64,000 nt of DNA from Astropecten irregularis. Taxonomy: Eukaryota > Echinodermata > Asteroidea > Paxillosida > Astropectinidae. The stretch lies in the NCBI GenBank assembly GCA_963971285.1, contig OZ020255.1:5580001-5644000 (forward strand), written 5' to 3'. The notes beneath the pieces are model-generated. The model did not search any database, was not told the origin of the DNA, and saw only the letters and a list, made by a program, of their open reading frames with translations. Shown one piece after another: positions 33,763-44,700 of this stretch. Every line of letters starts with the position of its first letter. Position 1 is the stretch's first letter. The translations under genes were made by a program, and so were the position numbers.

Positions 33763-34642
33763 ATGCTTCTTAAAGGAAGGATTAACTTATGTAGTTGCAA
33801 CTGCAACACAACATGAAGAGGAAAAACAGGCTTTACTTGTATTGCAACACCTGCATGTGTCGGGTTTAAAATTCAAACTTGCTATAAACTGTGTTGTTCT
33901 TTTTGGTTTTACTCACAATCGCCACCACACCTATATACTCCCACTATAACTTGTGCACACTTAAATAGAGAGCTTATATCTGAACATGATGCAAGTCACT
34001 TCACAATACAATTACAATGCACTCCTATATATTTTGTATATAAACACACAGTGCATGCAAATCTATGGACATTTTTATAATCTGCAATGTCAGAATGAGA
34101 TAGATTTTAGAAACAGCACTCAAGTATTTTCATGGGACAGGCCAACATTGTCAAAATATGAGGGATATATTTTCACACATAAAAATCCATTCCTCCATAT
34201 TTATACATACCTACATACTCAAATATGTATATAAACAAGTGTTGGATTTGATCATTTCTTCGTTTTCACCTGTAACTTTGAAAATTTCCAAGTTAGAGTC
34301 TGATTTCACAAAAGCCCACGGTTTGCACTTTAAAAACTTAAAACTTCTTCATTTGCGATGTGATTTATGCCTCATTTTCACAGACAGAATCACATTTTTA
34401 AAATGACTAATGTGCCTTGAATCAATTGCCAGAATAATAGCAAGAAATAACATTGAAAAAACAACCATTGTAAAACCAGATTGCCTTTATAAATCGCGTC
34501 GGCGATGGAACGGAAATAGAGAAGAACCATATGCAACAAACAGGTGTTTTTATGGAGTTAGTAGACACATTAAACGTGCATAATAGGTTAATAGTGCTTG
34601 CTTACTTGAATAGTGTCATCCCCCAAATGACATCAAATGCAT
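33763..34642. other. 3' flank, nothing recognised
   Basis: AT-rich sequence with short ATA/TAC-rich parts near 34190-34230. No exon called. Confidence 0.45.
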
Positions 34643-35180
34643 TAATGGGAGACTTTTGGAGCGGGCTGTCGATAGAGGGCAGCAAACTACCGTTCTCCTG
34701 AAAACTTGTGTACATGCTTTAAGTACGGAGATTGTCCAAAAACTCTCCAAAAGACACAGGAAAATGCATTGAACAATAAATTCAGGACGTTTACAATTAA
34801 CTTTTAGCTTCACATTGCCGCCCATCCCAATTTTAATGCCCGAAAACACAATGCAAGGTGAAATTCTTATTTGGCAAGGAATAATGTGCTAGGTTTCACT
34901 TGCCAAAGTAAAAACTTTGTGCACAAAACAATATGATCAATTGTAACTCGCCCTTTTGATGGCCAATCTCCACAGATTCTGCATTTGTTTGTTCTTAGGG
35001 AACTCATGTCCTCCTCTGCCACCACAACCGGGCACGGCACAGTATGTACCCGGCATTTTCATGCGCTTGTTGTGTTTACGACGAATATTCATGCACAAAA
35101 CAACACGACACACGTTTCCCACTTTCCTGTTAATGGCGCCCTCTTGAGGTTAACAATGGTAAGTCCAAAGTCTCCCATTG
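34643..35180 (-). mobile_element. P-element-like derivative carrying a THAP exon
   Basis: 538 bp bounded by inverted ends TAATGGGAGACTTTTGGA and TCCAAAGTCTCCCATTG, with a repeated subterminal GAGGGC motif on both sides. On the minus strand, starting 125 bp from the right end, it encodes the start of a THAP zinc finger. THAP domains are the N-terminal DNA-binding part of P-element transposases, so this looks like an internally deleted relative of an autonomous P-like element. Smaller relatives with the same ends are at 16932-17088 and 25374-25669. No 8-bp target duplication was seen. Confidence 0.6.
34937..35056 (-). CDS. THAP domain, N-terminal part only
   Basis: The open frame reads MPGTYCAVPGCGGRGGHEFP then KNKQMQNLWRLAIKRASYN and stops. 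It shows the THAP signature MPxxCxVxxC, the HxFP turn, and the conserved tryptophan and AIKR helix. The second half of the finger (the C-x2-H pair and AVPTIF-type box) is missing, either because it is in a lost exon or because the element is internally deleted. The methionine directly before PGTYC is the usual THAP start. A frame open from 35122 adds 22 residues, but these are not needed. Not a host THAP gene as far as can be seen, because the inverted ends bracket it. Confidence 0.65.
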   Translation of the reverse strand: MPGTYCAVPGCGGRGGHEFPKNKQMQNLWRLAIKRASYN

Positions 35181-35244
35181 TGTACAGTTTATACAGTATG
35201 TACTTGGGGTTTGGCTAAAAATCAAAGTACTAACATGCAAGGCA

Positions 35245-35489
35245 GGGGCCAATTTCATAAAACTGTTAAGCACAAAAATTTGCTTAGCACAAAAATGTCT
35301 CACCCAATAAATCAAACCACCATTGAAAATTCCATTTGATATTCATGGTCAGCGAATAACAGCCAAAGAACAGTCACAAGCGATAAACAACACATGGATA
35401 TTTGGTTGTTAACCCTGTTTTTATTAAGACAGAAATATCATGCTTAGGAAATTTTTTGTGCTTAACAGTTTTATGAAATTGGCCCCTGG
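35245..35489. mobile_element. MITE with GGGGCCAATTTCATAA ends, copy 4
   Basis: Best preserved copy: GGGGCCAATTTCATAAAACT at the left, AGTTTTATGAAATTGGCCCC at the right. Confidence 0.8.
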
Positions 35490-35935
35490 TTGTAATTGTG
35501 ACTCTGTGTAAAAAAAAAAAATACAACAGCAGCCAATTCTTCAAAGCTGGTCCGATCACCTCACATTTATACTTTTGTATATTTTCTGTACAGATCTATT
35601 TTACCTTTAATATTCATTTTTTTTTTTTTTCTGTTAAAGTGTAGTACATGTATTTATTTCAACCCAACTAATGCCAAGATATTTGAATAGTAATTTTGAT
35701 TTTGTTGAGACTCATGCTAAGCTGTGTTTAATGAAAAGTGTATCCAAATGATTTTTGTTTTATGAAATTTCATACAAAGTGATTTATTTCATAGTACTAA
35801 TGACGGACATTTGTTAAGGCAAGACTTTTCGTACTATTAAGCAAATCTTGTCTTATTGTGCTAAGCAGGTCCATTGCTTTTAAGCCCCGATCTTGATTTC
35901 ATTTAACTTTACAATCCATGTTGGAGATGAACTAT
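35490..35935. other. Non-coding stretch, nothing recognised
   Basis: Poly-A and poly-T tracts near 35510 and 35620; no exon. Confidence 0.4.
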
Positions 35936-36302
35936 CAAGGGGGTTTACGAAACAGACTTAGACTCAGGCTCGGGCTCTGTCATTCATACGCTAAATTATA
36001 TACATGTACATGTGTAGGTTGTGGTTTTTCATTGAAGCTGGAGCTCCGTTTTCCTTTTCAAACCAGAGAATCTACGTCCGAAACAGGGGCTTTGGCTCAG
36101 GCTCTGGCTCTGTCATCCATATGCTGAAAATATAGGTTGTGGTTTTTCATTGAAGCTGAAGCTCCATTTTCCTTTTCAAACCGGAGATTCAACTTCCGAA
36201 TTGCAGCCAAAAGTCTCTATTTTGATACCAATTATTTTAGAATGGATTCATGAAATGGAGCCGGAGCCCTAGCCTGAGCCTCAGTTTCGTAAACCCCCTT
36301 AG
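35936..36302. mobile_element. MITE with GGGGGTTTACGAAACWGA ends
   Basis: Left AAGGGGGTTTACGAAACAGA, right CAGTTTCGTAAACCCCCTT, with internal GGCTCAGGCTC repeats. A shorter relative is at 22225-22445. Confidence 0.8.
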
Positions 36303-36379
36303 CCTCTTGAGACATGTACTTGAGCTGAGCTTGATAGAATGTGTTGGACATCACACTCAAACTGACAGGTCAAACTCAC

Positions 36380-36472
36380 CGCAAGCTCCAAATTGTCATA
36401 GTTGAATGATCCTAGAGCACACAGTCTGCTGCCCTCAATCAATCTTCTTGTAGGATTTGACATCGGTGGCAG
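36380..36472 (-). CDS. Candidate internal exon of unidentified minus-strand gene
   Basis: On the minus strand a 93-nt segment is bounded by TTCAATTACAG and a strong donor GTGAGT, phase 0 on both sides. It reads LPPMSNPTRRLIEGSRLCAL then GSFNYDNLELA, which looks like ordinary globular protein sequence rather than repeat. I do not recognise the family. Its in-frame partner upstream would be the candidate exon at 37654-37720 (phase 0 out). It may belong to the gene whose first exon is at 63046, in which case the satellite block would lie in an intron, or to a separate gene. A chance open segment remains possible. Confidence 0.4.
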
Positions 36473-36548
36473 CTGTAATTGACCTTCATTATGGAAGTCA
36501 AAAGTGTGATGAAAGAATGGAAAAGAAACAGCTGTGGGCATGTGGTTC

Positions 36549-36702
36549 AGGGGCCGATTTCATTAAGGCTTTGTGATCATCGCTAAGCCCAAATCCATTG
36601 CTAAACGGATAATTGCTATGCAAAGTAGCGAGTGATTTTCTGTTTAGCGATGGATTTGGGCTTTACGATGATCGCAAGGCTTTTAGTGAAATCGGACCCA
36701 GA
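36549..36702. mobile_element. Short MITE with GGGGCCGATTTCATTAAGGC ends
   Basis: About 154 bp palindromic element; inner arms GCTAAGCCCAAATCCATTGC and GCGATGGATTTGGGC. Ends resemble, but differ from, the GGGGCCAATTTC family. Confidence 0.7.
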
Positions 36703-37299
36703 ACAGCAGAAGGGGTCAACAAGCTACCTTATTTAGACATGTAGCCTTGGGTGCCCTAATCAAATGATGTCATAATGTCTATAAATATCATAAAAATCAC
36801 ATGATTGGCCGTCAAGCTTGTCTACGTTCCTCCATGGCTACGCATATGACATTGTACATTCTTGTGCACTGAAGCGTATTGTTTACAAGTGTTCAATCAT
36901 TGTGCTTAACGGCCAATCCAAGCTGATGACATCACGTGAATAACCTTCATTGGAAGATTGATCTCTATTAAGTTTGTTCAAAATAACCAGAATCAATTGA
37001 ATTTACTCTTAAATCAAAACGGCCTTATATTACATATATCTGTACCACACTGCATGAGTCTATGTGTTGTAGTTATAGGTCATTTATTTTGAATTGTACT
37101 TGTAAATACATTTAGTTTATGGAATAAGATTGCTTTCTTGTTCAATATTTAAAGTACTTCATTTTGGTTATTTCATGTGCACAGTGCAAAAATCTTTCCT
37201 AATCGAAAAAAACTTTTAACGTGATTGAAGATAGATACTGCAGAAAGTGTTGAATCTGACGATGAAATTTTTGTACACCAAACTCATCGTAACTTACTA

Positions 37300-37412
37300 T
37301 CAATCATAGGACTTATGATGCGTTGGAACCGTATAGGTGGGATACGATGGGTTATCCTTCGTAAGTCAAGTAACGATCGATCGTAGGGCTTCGTGAAATT
37401 GACCCCTGGAGA
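37300..37412. mobile_element. Decayed MITE with TTCGTGAAATTGACCCC end
   Basis: Only the right end is clear. Internal GTAACTTAC / GTAAGTCAAG and CGATCGATCG motifs suggest a palindrome. Confidence 0.4.
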
Positions 37413-37653
37413 TGTTATGTATGAATGTCTGGATAGGCTTCGGAGAAGAACGATGAAAATTATGGGCAACTAGTTCAATTTACCAAACAACGATTACCAT
37501 GAAACTAATAGTGACGTTTGTTAGTTTATTAGTTTAGGTGCATGTAGAGTTTTCTCAAGTCAGATTTGTCCACCTTTAATCACAGAATCAGGGTTATTAA
37601 CTGAAAACAAAAGTTTGTATAACAAATTGTGATGAGGGTTCATCATTACCTAC

Positions 37654-37720
37654 CAGGTTGTCACCCCCTGCTAGCAAAATGTAGGATAAACCTGGGATGA
37701 ACTGAATGCATATCTGGTGC
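37654..37720 (-). CDS. Candidate internal exon of unidentified minus-strand gene
   Basis: A 67-nt minus-strand segment with acceptor ATTGTCCTCGGTCTCCACAAG and donor GTAGGT, phase 2 in and phase 0 out, reading HQICIQFIPGLSYILLAGGD then NL. The pattern resembles a beta-strand pair, such as a propeller blade, but no family can be assigned. It joins in frame to 36380-36472. Confidence 0.35.
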
Positions 37721-38176
37721 CTTGTGGAGACCGAGGACAATAGGTTGAATATGTCTCCACAGGGAAATTCTAAAGGTTTATAGGTCTCCACAAGGTTTTC
37801 ATGAAATTGATATTTGGAATTAACTCAAAAAGGAGGAATTTCCAAGGGTACACCTATCCATCACAATGAGAAGTATTTTGCATAAGTGACGTTTGCTAGA
37901 AATTTCAATCCAGAAAAAAGATTCTGGTTCAAATGGGAGCGATTTTAATTCTGCTCTTCGGAGAGTGTTCATTAGTACACAAGAACAAAGCCATGTCTCT
38001 GCAAGGAAACAAATTCCGCTATGTGCGTTCATGTGTTGGTAATCACTCCTTCGTGTTTTTGCAGCGAGCCCTCATTTTTCCTTATCAACAGTCTTTCTGC
38101 ATCTGTGATTTTAGGGATTCAAGCATCATTAAATGTTATTCATTGTCTTTTGATGAAGACGAATTTGACAATTTAA

Positions 38177-38455
38177 TGCAGATTTTTTCAAAGAAGCAAA
38201 ACCTCAGATGGACAAATTTCTCAGGATATAGCTCGAAACATTCGCCAAATTTTTGAAGGAAAAATAAATCCACCTCCCACCATAGAATATATTAATGGCG
38301 TGGAATCGTTTCTCTCTAAGTATGTGTATCTACCTAGAAATACAAGTTGTTATGGAATTTGCATTTATTTTTTATTCACAGTTAAGAACTTGAAAATCAC
38401 TGATGCCTCTGTTCTAAAGTACTATGCTGTTTTTTTTAAATTGCAAATGCTATGA
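38177..38455 (+). CDS. Unassigned short open frame
   Basis: Open for 92 codons on the plus strand. The part from about 38195 to 38318 reads like protein: KTSDGQISQDIARNIRQIFE then GKINPPPTIEYINGVESFLS. A possible donor (GTATGT) lies at 38321 and an AG at about 38194. No domain recognised. Could be a lone exon, a transposase remnant or chance. Confidence 0.25.
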   Translation, partial: CRFFQRSKTSDGQISQDIARNIRQIFEGKINPPPTIEYINGVESFLSKYVYLPRNTSCYGICIYFLFTVKNLKITDASVLKYYAVFFKLQML

Positions 38456-40578
38456 ATTATTCATGTTGTTGTTATTGGGAATTATGAATAACTCAGACTA
38501 GAGTTGAAGTTTGTGTAAAGCCAAACGGTGAGGATAATTGTAAGCGCTAAGTGTTTTTTTTCTGCTAGCAAATTAAGTTGTTTATCACTTGAGGCCTTGA
38601 TGTACTTCTTGCATGCTTAGCAAGTCATGATTTTGAAGTAAACGGCAAGATTAATTCCCTTTGAATAAAAAAAGAAATCTAGCCTGATCTAGGCTTAAGT
38701 TAACGATTGTTGTGGAATGAAATTTGAAATGCAGTTTTGCTATTTAAATGACTTCATCTTTCAATATTAATCTTTTGGGTATATTTCATTATCTGTCCTT
38801 TATCTAAGCAACTGCACAAAATGGTTTTAACACACCTTGCACATTCCATGAAATAAATGTAAAGTACATGAATAAATAAGTCAAACTTGTTAATGTCTTC
38901 AGGACAAAAATATCGAATTTAGAATTTAGATTGAATGCAACACTGGTAGTTATCTTTTTTCATACCATAATGTGCTTCCGCTCAAAGTTTTTTGTACTAA
39001 TGTTGTGATTTCTGACATTGGAGATTACAAATGTAATTTACTTGATTTTCTTTCTTTTTTTAACAACATGTAAAAAAAAACAAATACACTAATTGTACTA
39101 TTATTAACATAACAGAGTTTTTTAAAAGAAGATATTTCACAAATTTATGGCAACCGACTGTTATAGGTTGCATTGTATTCGTGTAGTGTATTTTTGGGGG
39201 GTTTTGGGAGGGTGCAAAATTGGTTTGATAAAGCAATTCTGGTGAAGACTGTTGTTAATATGTTGCAAGATTGTAATGACTTCGTTCTGATGTTGTTGCA
39301 TCTTTATTTTGTTGTGACATGAAATTACGGAGTTGGCTCAATATGTTTTGTTATAAATGCTTGGTGTTAGTCAAAAATGGAAACCATTTGTCATTGATTT
39401 TTGAGATGCACTGTCTGTGACTGTGAACATTTATGGGTGAGAAAACTCGACACAAATAGTTTAAATTTGATAGCATGTAAGGACTGGTTCTGTGAGCTAT
39501 GAGCGTTTAACTTACACAAATTTTGGCAATTGCTAAGGCTAGATTCAAACATAAAAAATTGTTCCGTTCATGCATATTCATAGAGCTGCTGTTGAGAGGA
39601 ATTTGAATAAAAAAAAACACACCAAAAACACAGAAACTGATTTTCATGCCACGCAGTTTTGGCTGGGAACCAGTCAAAAGCAATAAAGATAATATGAGAT
39701 TCGGCTGGTATCCTAAGAATGCTGCCTGAGATATTTTCTGTGCTAAGCATTTGGTTACAAGCGTTTATAGACGGAACAAGCGTTTTAAGACGTTTATAAT
39801 ACGAATCAAGTTTAACCCCCAAAACGTGGGCAAAGTCACAGACAGTTTATCTATGTCAAGCTTGTTCAGTGTTCAATATTTCACCGATGCGTCATATTTA
39901 TTTTATTTGCGGTGTATAGAGGAACCAGACTAATTTGCCCAGGTGTCTATGTCAGCTAAGCCTGGCTACCAGACATGGCTATAAGTACACATGGCCTTAT
40001 CATACTATCACGGTCAAATATATCCAACAATTTCCAGCTTTGCTCTGACTTATGCACTAAAATCCTTTTTCTGTGAAGTTCACTTCAAAACAAAATTGCA
40101 GCTTTTTAACGATGTTAAATTTTTTCTTTTACTATGCCTTAATAGTTATTCAAAATGCAGATGTGGGGTGGTACCGAAAACACCCACCCCTATCATGGGT
40201 ATGGCTTAAACCTTATCATTTATATACCTTCGGCCGCCTTTTTCAGTCCTACCAAATCAATTCAAAATGTATGCACCTGTTTAAATTATCAATTAATTAA
40301 TTATTCATGTAATGCATTTATTATTTTATAACACCAGCTGTTATGTCAAATCTTTCTTTTTGTTGTTGATTATATCATATTAATCCATTGTACTGTAATA
40401 TTGCCACTTTCTGTTGATTTATTATTATTATTATCTTATTTTTTTTAGAGTGCAGACTTAAACTCAATATTATTTTTTGTCTTTTTTATACTCTCAGTAA
40501 TCATTAAAAATATGCATTTTTGTTGAAAGTGCAGATACTTGACATTTGTTCATTATTGTGTTTCTTTTGGTGCATGTC
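38456..40578. other. Non-coding stretch, nothing recognised
   Basis: About 2.1 kb of AT-rich, unique-looking sequence between PARD3 and the satellite block. No supportable exon, RNA gene or repeat. Confidence 0.5.
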
Positions 40579-40722
40579 TTAAAGGTTGTATCATACTTTA
40601 GTAAGAAACCAAAACAGAAATTTTCACAGATTTACGTATAACTTACAGGGTATGAAGATGGTGGTGATTAAACATACCATTGAAATTGTTCCCCCTGAAA
40701 TGGTGTATTTATCCAGAAATTA
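40579..40722 (+). mobile_element. MITE, family TTAA-A, 5' part cut by satellite
   Basis: Left TTAA and left end (AGGTTGTATCATACTTTAGT) through TATTTATCCAGAAATTA; the remainder is absent. The satellite block starts at the next bases. Confidence 0.8.
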
Positions 40723-40726
40723 CATA

Positions 40727-40845
40727 GAGCTACCATCAATCACACACAGGCTTCATACGTTTGTCTATCGTAAAATCACATAGAGTTTCCCTACGTACAT
40801 CTACCATCAATCACATAGAGCTACCATCAATCATACACAGGGGGG
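40727..40845 (-). repeat. 35-bp satellite, inverted leading edge
   Basis: Three or four degenerate units (CTACCATCAATCACAC..., CTTCATACGT) in the orientation opposite to the main array, so this edge mirrors the array that follows the inversion centre at about 41600. Confidence 0.75.
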
Positions 40846-41600
40846 CACTACTCTATACTGGGGGAACTACCGGAGGAACTACCGGGGGCACTACTCCATA
40901 CTGGGGGAACTACCGGGGGAACTACCGGAGGAACTACCGGGGGCACTACTCCATACTGGGGGAACTACCGGGGGAACTACCGGGGGCACTACTCCATACT
41001 GGGGGAACTACCGGGGGCACTACTCCATACTGGGGGAACTACCGGGGGCACTACTCCATACTGGGGGAACTACTGGGGGAACTACTGGGGGCACTACTCC
41101 ATACTGGGGGAACTACCGGGGGCAATACCGGGGGGGGGGGGGGGGGCACTACTCCATACTGAGGGAACTACCAGGGGGCACTACTCCATACTGGGGAAAC
41201 TACCGGGGGCACTACTCCATACTGGGGGAACTACCGGGGGAACTACTCCATACTGGGGGAACTACTGGGGGAACTACCAGGAGGCACTACTCAATACTGG
41301 GGGAACTACTGGGGGAACTACCGGGGGGCACTTCTCCATACTGGGGGAACTACCGAGGGAACTACTGGGGGAACTACCAGGGGGCACTACTCCATACTGG
41401 GGGAACTACCGGGGGAACTACCGGGGGCACAACTCCATACTGGGGGAACTACTGGGGGAACTACCGGGGGCACTACCGGGGGCACTACCGGGGGCACTCC
41501 TCCATACTGGGGGAACTACTGGGGGAACTACCAGGGGGCACTACTCCATACTGGGGGAACTACCGGGGGCACTACCGGGGGGCACTTCTCCATACTGGGG
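40846..41600 (+). repeat. G-rich 31-bp satellite, left arm
   Basis: Unit about 31 bp, GGGGGCACTACTCCATACTG plus GGGGAACTACC, with irregular insertion of extra GGGGGAACTACC blocks. G runs of five recur every 12-14 bp, and a run of 17 G lies at 41130-41146. Ends where the orientation flips. Confidence 0.9.
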
Positions 41601-41735
41601 TTCCCCCAGTAGTTCCCCCAGTGTGGAGTAGTGCCCCCGGTAGTGCCCCCCGCTATTTCCCCCGGTAGTTCCCCCGGTAGTTCCCCCAGTATGGAGTAGT
41701 GCCCCCTGGTAGTTCCCCCAGTATGGAGTAGTAGA
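41601..41735 (-). repeat. G-rich 31-bp satellite, inverted arm
   Basis: The same unit on the opposite strand (TTCCCCCAGTAGTTCCCCCA, then TATGGAGTAGTGCCCCC). The two arms meet at about 41600 with almost no spacer, so they can form a hairpin of at least 130 bp. Confidence 0.85.
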
Positions 41736-44700
41736 TATACGTATGAAGCTTGCCTGTGATTGATGGTAGCTATACGTATGAAGCTTGCCTGTGATTGATG
41801 GTAGATATACTATGAAGCTTGCCTGTGATTGATGGTAGATATACTTATGAAGCTTGCCTGTGATTGATGGTAGATATACGTATGAAGCTTGTCTGTGATT
41901 GATGGTAGATATATACATATGAAGCCTGTGTGTGATTGATGGTAGATATACGTATGAAGCTTGCCTGTGATTGATGGTAGATATACGTATGAAGCTTGAT
42001 TGTGATTGATGGTTACGTATGAAGCTTGTCTGTGATTGATGGTAGATGTACGTATGAAGCTTGTGTGTGATTGATGGTATAGATATACGTATGAAGCTTG
42101 TCTGTGATTGACTGTAGATATACATATGAAGCCTGTGTGTGATTGATGGTAGATATACGTATGAAGCTTGCCTGTGATTGATGGTAGATATACGTATGAA
42201 GCTTGTCTGTGATTGATGATAGATATACGTATGAAGCTTGATTGTGATTGATGGTAGATATACATATGAAGTTTGTATGTGATTGATGGTAGCTATACGT
42301 ATGAAGCTTGTCTGTGATTGATGGTAGATATACGTATGAGGCCTGTCTGTGATTGATGGTAGATATACGTATGAAGCTTGTCTGTGATTGATGGTAGATA
42401 TACGTATGAGGCTTGTATGTGATTGATGGTAGATATACGTATGAAGCTTGTCTGTGATTGATGGTAGATATACATATGAAGCTTGTATGTGATTGATGGT
42501 ATAGATATACGTATGAAGCTTGCCTGTGATTGATGGTAGATATACGTATGAAGATTGCCTGTGATTGATGGTAGATATACGTATGAAGCTTGTCTATGAT
42601 TGATGGTAGATATACGTATGAAGCTTGTATGTGATTGATGGTAGATATACGTATGAAGCTTGTATGTGATTGATGGTAGATATACGTATGAAGCTTGCCT
42701 GTGATTGATAGTAGATATACGTATGAAGCTTGCCTGTGATTGATGGTAGATATACGTATGAAGCTTGCCTGTGTTTGATGGTAGATATACGTATGAAGCT
42801 TGCCTGTGATTGATGGTAGATATACGTATGAAGCTTGCCTGTGATTGATGGTAGATATACGTATGAAGCTTGCCTGTGATTGATGGTAGATATACGTATG
42901 AAGCTTGCCTGTGATTGATGGTAGATATACGTATGAAGCTTGCCTGTGATTGATGGTAGATATATGTATGAAGCTTGCCTGTGATTGATGGTAGATATAC
43001 GTATGAAGCTTGCCTGTGATTGATGGTAGATATACGTATGAAGCTTGCCTGTGATTGATGGTAGATATACGTATGAAGCTTGTCTGTGATTGATGGTAGA
43101 TATATACATATGAAGCCTGTGTGTGATTGATGGTAGATATACGTATGAAGCTTGATTGTGATTGATGGTAGATATACGTATGAAGCTTGTCTGTGATTGA
43201 TGGTAGATGTACGTATGAAGCTTGTGTGTGATTGATGGTAGATATATGTAGGAAGCCTGTTAGTGATTGATGGTAGCTATATATACGTATGAAGCTTGTA
43301 TGTGATTGATGGTAGATATACGTATGAAGCTTGCCTGTGATTGATGGTAGATATACGTATGAAGCTTGTGTGTGATTGATGGTAGATATACATATGAAAC
43401 CTGTGTGTGATTGATGGTAGATATACGTATGAAGCTTGGATGTGATTGATGGTAGATATACGTATGAAGCTTGCCTGTGATTGATGGTAGATATACGTAT
43501 GAAGCTTGCCTGTGATTGACGGTAGATATACATATGAAGCTTGCCTGTGATTGGTGGTAGATATACGTATGAAGCTTGTCTGTGATTGACGGTAGATATA
43601 CATATGAAGCCTGTGTGTGATTGATGGTAGATATACGTATGAAGCTTGTCTGTGATTGATGGTAGATATACGTATGAAGCTTGTATGTGATTGATGGTAG
43701 ATATACGTATGAAGCTTGTCTGTGATTGATGGTAGATATACGTATGAAGCTTGCCTGTGATTGATGGTAGATGTACGTATGAAGCTTGTATGTGATTGAT
43801 TGTAGATATACGTATGAAGCTTGTCTGTGATTGATGGTAGATATACGTATGAAGCTTGCCTGTGATTGATGGTAGATATACATATGAAGCTCGTATGTGA
43901 TTGATGGTATAGATATACGTATGAAGCTTGCCTGTGATTGATGGTAGATATACGTATGAAGCTTGCCTGTGATTGATGGTAGATATACGTATGAAGCTTG
44001 TCTGTGATTGATGGTAGATATACGTATGAAGCTTGTATGTGATTGATGGTAGATATACGTATGAAGCTTGCCTGTGATTGATGATAGATATACGTATGAA
44101 GCTTGTCTGTGATTGATGGTAGATATACGTATGAAGCTTGCCTGTGTTTGATGGTAGATATACGTATGAAGCTTGCCTGTGATTGATGGTAGATATACGT
44201 ATGAAGCTTGCCTGTGATTGATGGTAGATATACGTATGAAGCTTGTCTGTGATTGATGGTAGATATATACATATGAAGCCTGTGTGTGATTGATGGTAGA
44301 TATACGTATGAAGCTTGATTGTGATTGATGGTAGATATACGTATGAAGCTTGTCTGTGATTGATGGTAGATGTACGTATGAAGCTTGTGTGTGATTGATG
44401 GTAGATATATGTAGGAAGCCTGTTAGTGATTGATGGTAGCTATATATACGTATGAAGCTTGTATGTGATTGATGGTAGATATACGTATGAAGCTTGCCTG
44501 TGATTGATGGTAGATATACGTATGAAGCTTGTGTGTGATTGATGGTAGATATACATATGAAGCCTGTGTGTGATTGATGGTAGATATACGTATGAAGCTT
44601 GGATGTGATTGATGGTAGATATACGTATGAAGCTTGCCTGTGATTGATGGTAGATATACGTATGAAGCTTGCCTGTGATTGACGGTAGATATACGTATGA

